Of a stretch of DNA of 10,618 nucleotides, positions 6,512-10,618 are shown in pieces (the first letter of the stretch is position 1; every line of letters starts with the position of its first letter). This DNA is from CAMTUH01 sp947084935. GTDB taxonomy: Bacteria > Pseudomonadota > Gammaproteobacteria > Coxiellales > Coxiellaceae. The notes under the pieces are model-generated. The model searched no databases. It had not been told where the DNA came from and saw nothing but the letters and a program-made list of their open reading frames with translations. A program made the position numbers and the translations under genes. The stretch lies in assembly GCA_947084935.1 (NCBI GenBank), contig CAMTUH010000007.1:1-10618 (forward strand), in the 5' to 3' direction.

Positions 6512-7903
6512 ATGCAACGCGATCGTGCCAAGAAGGCAGAACCTAAAATCCCCCCCCATTCTCTTGAGGCGGAACAATCCGTTGTGGGTGCGCTCATGCT
6601 CGATAACCGAGCGTGGGATCGCATTGCCGATCGGTTAGCGGCTGAAGACTTCTATCGCGCCGAGCATCGGCTCATTTTCAATACCATGCAGCGTCTTGTC
6701 GATAAGCATCAGCCTTTAGACGTGCTAACGATTTCCGAGGCGCTTAAAGCCCAGCAGGAGTTAGAAGCCGCGGGCGGTGAGACTTATCTGTACGAATTGG
6801 CTAAAAATACGCCCAGTGCGGCCAATATCGTGGCGTATGGGGACATTGTTCGTGAGCATTCAATTCTGCGTCAGCTCATCGCCACGGGTTCGGACATCAC
6901 TGAAAACGCATTCAACCCCGACGGTCGCGATATTAAAGAATTGCTCGATGAAGCTGAACGGCGGGTTTTTCGCATTGCGGAAACTCGATCGCGCGGACAC
7001 GGTCCGGTACAAATTGGGACTTTATTGGCCAAGGCCACGGACCGCATCGATTTTTTATACCATTCCGACCAAGCGATTACGGGGGTGTCCAGCGGCTTTG
7101 CTGATTTCGATGAGATGACTTCGGGATTACAACCGGGTGATTTGGTGGTGGTGGCGGGTCGTCCCTCGATGGGGAAAACCGCATTTGCGATGAATATGGC
7201 GGAGCACGCCGCGATTAAAGGCAGCGTTCCAGTGTTAATTTTTAGTATGGAAATGCCCGCGGAATCGTTGGTGATGCGGATGCTGTCTTCGTTGGGCAGT
7301 ATTGATCAACACAAAGTACGCACGGGTAAATTAAAAGACGACGATTGGCCACGAATCACCGCGGCGATTGAGATGTTATCCGAGACCAAGCTTTACGTTG
7401 ATGATACGCCGGCGCTATCACCGGGCGAAGTGCGGTCGCGTGCGCGACGATTAGCGCGTGAGCACGGACAACTGGGGCTCATCGTTGTTGATTATTTGCA
7501 GCTGATGCACGTGCCGGGATCAAAAGAAAATCGCAGCACGGAAATTTCTGAGATTTCGCGATCGTTGAAAGCGATGGCTAAAGAATTAAGTGTGCCGATT
7601 GTCGCGTTGTCTCAATTGAATCGCAGTTTAGAAGCGCGCACGGACAAACGTCCGGTGATGTCGGATTTACGCGAAAGTGGCGCTATTGAACAGGATTCGG
7701 ATTTAATTGTTTTTATTTATCGCGATGAAGTTTATAACGAAGACTCGCCTTCAAAAGGTCAAGCGGAAATTATTATTGCAAAACACCGTAACGGGCCGAT
7801 TGGTAAAATTCATTTAACGTTTCGCGGGCAATACACGCGGTTTGATAATTTCGCTTACGAGGACATTGCGCAAGGAGTGCCCTTCGGTGGAGCAAAAGTG
7901 TGA
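6512..7903 (+). CDS. dnaB: Replicative DNA helicase DnaB
   Basis: Hexameric 5'-3' helicase that opens the replication fork and binds primase and the loader. The 463-aa protein has the N-terminal collar domain (IPPHSLEAEQSVVGALMLDN, about 13-35), a linker helix region, and the RecA-like motor domain. Walker A GRPSMGKT is at 216-223, Walker B IVVDYLQLM at 324-332 with D327, and later conserved blocks SQLNRSLEAR and SDLRESGAIEQDSD are intact. No intein is present. The ATG at 6512 has no strong ribosome site; it follows rplI by 19 nt. A run of eight C at 6550-6557 lies in codons 13-16. The gene overlaps alr by 4 nt. It is complete and its product should be functional. Confidence 0.97.
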   Translation: MQRDRAKKAEPKIPPHSLEAEQSVVGALMLDNRAWDRIADRLAAEDFYRAEHRLIFNTMQRLVDKHQPLDVLTISEALKAQQELEAAGGETYLYELAKNTPSAANIVAYGDIVREHSILRQLIATGSDITENAFNPDGRDIKELLDEAERRVFRIAETRSRGHGPVQIGTLLAKATDRIDFLYHSDQAITGVSSGFADFDEMTSGLQPGDLVVVAGRPSMGKTAFAMNMAEHAAIKGSVPVLIFSMEMPAESLVMRMLSSLGSIDQHKVRTGKLKDDDWPRITAAIEMLSETKLYVDDTPALSPGEVRSRARRLAREHGQLGLIVVDYLQLMHVPGSKENRSTEISEISRSLKAMAKELSVPIVALSQLNRSLEARTDKRPVMSDLRESGAIEQDSDLIVFIYRDEVYNEDSPSKGQAEIIIAKHRNGPIGKIHLTFRGQYTRFDNFAYEDIAQGVPFGGAKV

Positions 7904-9003
7904 GCCGAGGCGCTGTTGCAACGATTAATTTATCGGCCTTGCGGAATAATTTTTCTTGTCTTCGAGCTTTAGTCAATCAGCGATCCATTTTAGCCATGAT
8001 AAAAAGCAATGGGTACGGGCACGGTTTATTGCGTGTCGCAAAAACCTTATCCGATGCCGATGCTTTTGGTGTGGCGTGTTTGGAAGAAGCGCTGACGTTG
8101 CGCGAAAACGGCATTGAAACACCGATTGTTGTTATGGGAGGATTTTACGAGGCAAATGAATTGCCTGATTTTTTGAAACACGACTTGGGAGTGGTCGTTC
8201 ATCGACCCGATCAAATCGATCTGCTTGAAAAAAATAAATTATCCAAACCGCTTTCCGTTTGGCTCAAAATCGATACGGGTATGCATCGTTTGGGTTTTCC
8301 GGCCGATCAGACGACGGCTGTTTATCAACGATTACGCGCCATTGAAGCCGTCAAAAAACCCGTGAGAATAATGACGCACTTGGCGGATGCGGATAATCCC
8401 GATCGTGCTTTTACCGAAGCACAAATAAAAAAATTCGCAGAAATAACGCACGCTATTTCTGCGCCGAAAAGCATCCTCAATTCCGCGGGAATTGTCGCTT
8501 ATCCCGATGCATTAGCCGATTGGGTTCGACCCGGAATTATGTTGTACGGTGTGTCGCCTTTTTCTCAGCGCAGCGGAATTGAAATGGGTTTACGCCCGGT
8601 GATGACGTTGTCGGCGAAATTGATCGCCGTGAAACATTGCCGGCCGGGCGATGCGATTGGCTACGGGTGCACGTGGCACTGCGAAGAAGACATGCCCATC
8701 GGTATTGTGGGTATTGGTTACGGCGATGGTTACCCGCGACACGCGAAATCCGGAACGCCCACGTGGTTGAATGGAAAGATTTGTCCGTTGGTGGGGCGAG
8801 TCTCCATGGATATGATCGCCATTGATTTGCGTGCGCGACCCAATGCTGAAGTGGGTGATCGCGTTATTTTGTGGGGCGATCATTTACCGATTGAGCAAGT
8901 CGCAACGGCGTCGGATACCATCGGTTATGAATTATTGTGTGGAGTGACGCCGCGCGTTACGTTTCGTGAGACAGATAATGAATCAACCATTGAATCCCAG
9001 TAA
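7900..9003 (+). CDS. alr: Alanine racemase
   Basis: PLP-dependent cytosolic enzyme that interconverts L- and D-alanine and so supplies D-Ala for peptidoglycan. It is 367 aa. K35 in AMIKSNGYGHG is the PLP-binding lysine and Y255 in IGYGCTW is the second catalytic base, both at the positions usual for the family. Other family blocks are WLKIDTGMHRLGF, MTHLADAD, LNSAGIVAYP, WVRPGIMLYG and GRVSMDMIAID. The start is a GTG whose bases overlap the dnaB stop (GTGA, 4-nt overlap), so translation is likely coupled to dnaB. The dnaB-alr order is common in gammaproteobacteria. It is the only racemase in the window; whether another copy exists cannot be seen. Confidence 0.96.
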   Translation: MSRGAVATINLSALRNNFSCLRALVNQRSILAMIKSNGYGHGLLRVAKTLSDADAFGVACLEEALTLRENGIETPIVVMGGFYEANELPDFLKHDLGVVVHRPDQIDLLEKNKLSKPLSVWLKIDTGMHRLGFPADQTTAVYQRLRAIEAVKKPVRIMTHLADADNPDRAFTEAQIKKFAEITHAISAPKSILNSAGIVAYPDALADWVRPGIMLYGVSPFSQRSGIEMGLRPVMTLSAKLIAVKHCRPGDAIGYGCTWHCEEDMPIGIVGIGYGDGYPRHAKSGTPTWLNGKICPLVGRVSMDMIAIDLRARPNAEVGDRVILWGDHLPIEQVATASDTIGYELLCGVTPRVTFRETDNESTIESQ

Positions 9004-9217
9004 AATACGTTGGAAGTGCCGTCGCGGCATGTTGGAACTCGATATTCTTTTTGAGAAATTTTTCAATGAAAAATTTTCGCAATTATCCGATCACGAAAAA
9101 GAATTATTTAATCGGTTTCTCGATCACCCCGATCCGCAATTATACGACTGGCTGCTCGGTCACGACACGCCGCAAGATTCCGACGATAAAAAAATGGTGG
9201 ATAAGATTCGGGGGTGA
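8978..9217 (+). CDS. sdhE: FAD assembly factor SdhE (succinate dehydrogenase flavinylation)
   Basis: Small cytosolic protein that helps attach FAD covalently to the flavoprotein subunit of succinate dehydrogenase. From the ATG at 8978 it is 79 aa, the usual size, with the family motif RGMLELD at residues 16-22 (RGxxE, where the FAD-attachment role resides), then a helical region FEKFFNEKFSQLSDHEKELFNRFLDHPDPQLYDWLLG that is typical of the DUF339/YgfY fold. A GTG at 8966 would add four residues; the ATG is preferred because the conserved part starts well after it. It overlaps the alr 3' end by 26 nt in another frame, so it probably belongs to the same transcript. Its stop lies 2 nt from that of the convergent deacylase gene. 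Confidence 0.92.
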   Translation: MNQPLNPSKIRWKCRRGMLELDILFEKFFNEKFSQLSDHEKELFNRFLDHPDPQLYDWLLGHDTPQDSDDKKMVDKIRG

Positions 9218-9219
9218 TT

Positions 9220-9672
9220 TTATTCAATAACCTTCGGCTTCACGATTTTTTCAAAGTCTTTATAAGACACTTTAATCAACTCGGCATGTGAGCCAGCGTT
9301 AAAGGCAATTTTTTCGTCTTTGGTCAAATCGCTCGTTACGTAAACCGGCATGTCGAATAAATTCCCAAACGGTGGCATCGCGCCCAATTCGCAGCCTGGA
9401 AATCGTTCTTGAAATTCAAATTCGCTTGCGAGTTCAACGTGCTTAGCTCCGGTTGATTTTTTAACTTGCTCAAAGTTCACTTTAATGTGCGCGGGCGTGA
9501 CCACCATCGCTAAAGTATCGTCAATTTTTACAATGACGGTTTTAGCGAGCTCTTTTGCAGAAATATGTGCGATTTCCGCGATTTCTTGAGAGGTGTACGC
9601 GGGGGAGTGGTTGATTGTTACGTATTTAACTTTATTTTTATCGAGGAATTCTTTTAGTTTCTTGATTGGCAT
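9220..9672 (-). CDS. YbaK/ProX-family aminoacyl-tRNA deacylase
   Basis: A 150-aa single-domain protein of the YbaK/EbsC/ProX superfamily, free-standing editing enzymes that hydrolyse mischarged tRNAs, related to the insertion domain of prolyl-tRNA synthetase. Seen in the sequence: K44 in ELAKTVIVK, at the place of the catalytic lysine; GAMPPFG at 97-103, a family motif; and FNAGSHAEL with the GSH at 127-129. The exact substrate (for example Cys-, Ala- or Ser-charged tRNA) cannot be told by eye. The ATG at 9672 has a good AGGAG site 7 nt upstream (complement of 9680-9684). It stands alone on the minus strand, convergent with sdhE, and has no terminator between the two. Fold family is secure, substrate is not. 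Confidence 0.88.
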   Translation of the reverse strand: MPIKKLKEFLDKNKVKYVTINHSPAYTSQEIAEIAHISAKELAKTVIVKIDDTLAMVVTPAHIKVNFEQVKKSTGAKHVELASEFEFQERFPGCELGAMPPFGNLFDMPVYVTSDLTKDEKIAFNAGSHAELIKVSYKDFEKIVKPKVIE

Positions 9673-9702
9673 GGTAAGGCTCCTGTCGGATTCATATAGT
9701 AA

Positions 9703-9755
9703 AATTATAGCTCAGTGGTAGGTGCTCTGTGGGGGCTGAGCTTCGAAGCCCAACA
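9703..9755 (+). other. tRNA-like fragment, probably a decayed remnant
   Basis: ATAGCTCAGTGGTAG at 9707-9721 is the D-arm sequence seen in many bacterial tRNAs such as tRNA-Gly. After it, GGGCT (9734-9738) and AGCCC (9747-9751) form a 5-bp stem around GAGCTTCGA, which looks like a T arm with a TTCGA core. No anticodon arm lies between, the D stem is broken, and the ends do not pair into an acceptor stem. It is too short for a working tRNA. It also overlaps the possible promoter of the minus-strand gene, so chance resemblance cannot be excluded. Confidence 0.3.
9704..9709 (-). promoter_or_regulatory. Candidate -10 box for the deacylase gene
   Basis: The minus strand reads a perfect TATAAT here, placing transcription start near 9697 and leaving a 25-nt leader with the AGGAG site before the ATG at 9672. 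No good -35 box is visible 16-18 bp further upstream, so this is only a candidate. Confidence 0.35.
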
Positions 9756-9766
9756 ATTGTCTCTGT

Positions 9767-9918
9767 GTCATCCCGAGCGTGGAGCCTGTCCCGGAAGGGG
9801 GCGGGGGATCTCATTGAACGGCCCGTCATTCCTCTGCTTTCGCAGGGGCGGAGCCTGAATGCGAAAGCAGGAATCAATAACTCTTAAAATTTAGATCCCC
9901 CGCTTTCATGGGAATGAC
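9767..9918. repeat. Nested inverted repeats, MITE-like, in the 362-bp gap
   Basis: Three levels of symmetry share one centre. The outer ends are GTCATCCC (9767-9774) and GGGAATGAC (9910-9918), matching except for one extra base. A middle pair is perfect over 11 bp: GCGGGGGATCT (9801-9811) and AGATCCCCCGC (9893-9903). An inner pair is perfect over 10 bp: CTGCTTTCGC (9834-9843) and GCGAAAGCAG (9861-9870), itself flanked by CATTCC and GGAATC. This suggests one palindromic element inserted into another, or one long hairpin. The GTCAT-type ends recall those of the element inside lpxK. Confidence 0.7.
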
Positions 9919-9966
9919 AAAAATAAGGAAAACTTGCATTTCGAGAGGTCTCTTTAATATTGCGTT

Positions 9967-9982
9967 ATTAACGAACGGTTAA
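9967..9982 (+). promoter_or_regulatory. TTAA direct repeat resembling a PmrA box
   Basis: Two TTAA half-sites begin at 9968 and 9979, exactly 11 bp apart, the spacing of the PmrA response-regulator site that controls many Dot/Icm genes and effectors in Coxiella and Legionella. Half-site flanks are A and G rather than C, the central TT is AA, and the site is closer to the -10 box than expected. Weak match in AT-rich DNA. Confidence 0.22.
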
Positions 9983-9996
9983 AATTGATGTATACT
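9968..9996 (+). promoter_or_regulatory. Predicted promoter of the 158-aa orphan gene
   Basis: TATACT at 9991-9996 is a good -10 box and TTAACG at 9968-9973, 17 bp upstream, is a fair -35 box (4 of 6). Surrounding DNA is very AT-rich. Transcription would begin near 10003, about 30 nt before the ATG at 10035, which has a GAGAGAGA ribosome site. The -35 region coincides with a TTAA direct repeat (9968 and 9979). Confidence 0.4.
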
Positions 9997-10034
9997 TTTT
10001 ATTAAAATTTTATTAAAACACGAGAGAGAATTTT

Positions 10035-10511
10035 ATGAGACCCAGTACTCTATTAAATCTGCCCGATTTCAATCAAAACGACCGCAGCAGCAAAGAAGCA
10101 ATTTTGTTGTGGTATCAAGGTAAAGGAGGCTTAAACGAGTTTATTAAACAGAAGCAATCGTGGGGCCACTACGATTTTGGTGCAGTGATTCAATACAACA
10201 CAAGCAACGACGAAACAGGCAAGAGCAAGAACAAAAATGGTAGTGCTACTTTATTGGGTATTTTTTTTCAGGACATGGCATCGGAGAATGCGGGTGTCGC
10301 AGCGCAGGCTAAGAGTGCCTACGAGGCATTGCGCGATCACGTGGATTTCAGCAGCAAAGACAATTGCCATATTGCCTTTGAAGAAGGAGAACAGGTGTCT
10401 CTTTCTTTATTGGAGTATGCGTTTCTCTGGGAAGTTCATGATCAAAAGTTATTAGAGTTGATTATCCAGTATGGCGTTGGGTTGACCTATCCCCCAAGAT
10501 TAACGCCATGA
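10035..10511 (+). CDS. Unrecognised 158-aa protein, possibly truncated, ankyrin-like tail
   Basis: I do not recognise this protein. It has no signal peptide or membrane segment and looks soluble: an N-terminal SSKEAILLWYQGKGGLNEFIKQK helix region, a hydrophilic stretch around 56-70 rich in N, K, S and G (SNDETGKSKNKNGS), an alanine-rich helical part (86-100), and an acidic patch EEGE (116-119). Residues 123-150, LSLLEYAFLWEVHDQKLLELIIQYGVGLT, have the spacing of an ankyrin repeat (helix-turn-helix ending in YGVxLT like the usual GAdvn), but one repeat by eye is weak evidence. The ATG at 10035 follows a GAGAGAGA ribosome site and its own AT-rich promoter. The stop TGA at 10509 sits where the next insertion sequence seems to begin, so the original gene may have been longer. 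Its lone position, AT-rich upstream region and PmrA-like repeat would fit a Dot/Icm effector gene or remnant; this is inference. Confidence 0.65.
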   Translation: MRPSTLLNLPDFNQNDRSSKEAILLWYQGKGGLNEFIKQKQSWGHYDFGAVIQYNTSNDETGKSKNKNGSATLLGIFFQDMASENAGVAAQAKSAYEALRDHVDFSSKDNCHIAFEEGEQVSLSLLEYAFLWEVHDQKLLELIIQYGVGLTYPPRLTP

Positions 10512-10618
10512 CATTGATGAGATTTCCAATTAATCTACGACGCAGGAGATCTCAAAATGAAAAAACGTTATACAGAAGAACAAATCATTAAAGCGCTCAA
10601 AGAGCATGAGGGTGGCAC
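10509..10618 (+). mobile_element. Left end of an IS3-type insertion sequence (runs off window)
   Basis: The transposase start at 10557 is preceded by about 45 nt of non-coding DNA beginning TGACATTGATGAGATTTCC, a plausible terminal inverted repeat since IS3-group elements usually begin with TG. The exact left boundary is inferred; the right end and the matching inverted repeat are outside the window, so this cannot be confirmed here. Confidence 0.4.
10557..10618 (+). CDS. IS3-family transposase OrfA, N-terminal fragment
   Basis: Only the first 20 codons are in the window; the frame is open at the edge. The peptide begins MKKRYTEEQIIKALKEHEG, which matches the usual start of the small helix-turn-helix OrfA of IS3-family elements (the KRfTeEQII...L pattern of the Transposase_8 family), where OrfA binds the element ends and is fused to the catalytic OrfB by frameshifting. 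AGGAG at 10544-10548 lies 8 nt before the ATG. With so little sequence the subgroup cannot be named. Confidence 0.65.
   Translation, partial: MKKRYTEEQIIKALKEHEGG

Noticed and set aside
8966..8977. GTG start for sdhE
   Set aside because: It adds only four non-conserved residues and has no better ribosome site than the ATG at 8978.
9692..9877. Minus-strand open frame of 61 codons
   Set aside because: It lies entirely within the tRNA-like fragment and the inverted repeats, with arginine-rich low-information sequence and no ribosome site.
1..10618. CRISPR array, toxin-antitoxin pair or other defence module
   Set aside because: No regularly spaced repeats were seen, and none of the genes matches such systems; the paired small genes present are housekeeping.

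Overview
This window looks like chromosomal DNA from a gammaproteobacterium of the order Legionellales, most likely Coxiella burnetii or a close relative. The reasons are the AT-leaning base composition, the gene order msbA-lpxK and rpsF-rpsR-(DUF2232)-rplI-dnaB-alr-sdhE without priB, and the scatter of GC-rich palindromic elements between and inside housekeeping genes. The species call is recognition from memory plus context, not a database match.

Layout: (1) 1-2281, plus strand, lipid A export and synthesis: the 3' part of msbA, a 225-bp gap holding a GC-rich palindrome, then lpxK. lpxK carries an 84-bp palindromic element (1817-1900) in frame as 28 extra codons; without it the protein would be 328 aa. 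(2) 2326-4341, minus strand: a small Mth938-domain (DUF498) gene followed 12 nt later by glutamine-dependent NAD+ synthetase, converging on lpxK. (3) 4342-9217, plus strand: a promoter and possible S6:S18-responsive leader, then rpsF, rpsR, a DUF2232 membrane protein gene, rplI, dnaB, alr and sdhE, tightly spaced or overlapping, so probably one long transcription unit for ribosomal proteins, replicative helicase, D-alanine supply and flavinylation of succinate dehydrogenase. (4) 9220-9672, minus strand: a YbaK/ProX-type aminoacyl-tRNA deacylase gene ending 2 nt from sdhE. (5) 9673-10034, a 362-bp gap with a tRNA-like fragment, nested inverted repeats and a promoter. (6) 10035-10618, accessory DNA: an unrecognised 158-aa protein gene with its own promoter, ending where an IS3-type transposase unit seems to begin; the transposase runs off the window.

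The housekeeping genes are ordinary. The unusual content is the palindromic elements, one of them translated inside an essential lipid A enzyme, and the accessory right end. There a lone, AT-rich-promoter gene with a PmrA-like direct repeat and an ankyrin-like tail may be a truncated secreted-effector-type gene cut by an insertion sequence. I see no CRISPR array, phage module, or complete novel multi-gene system.
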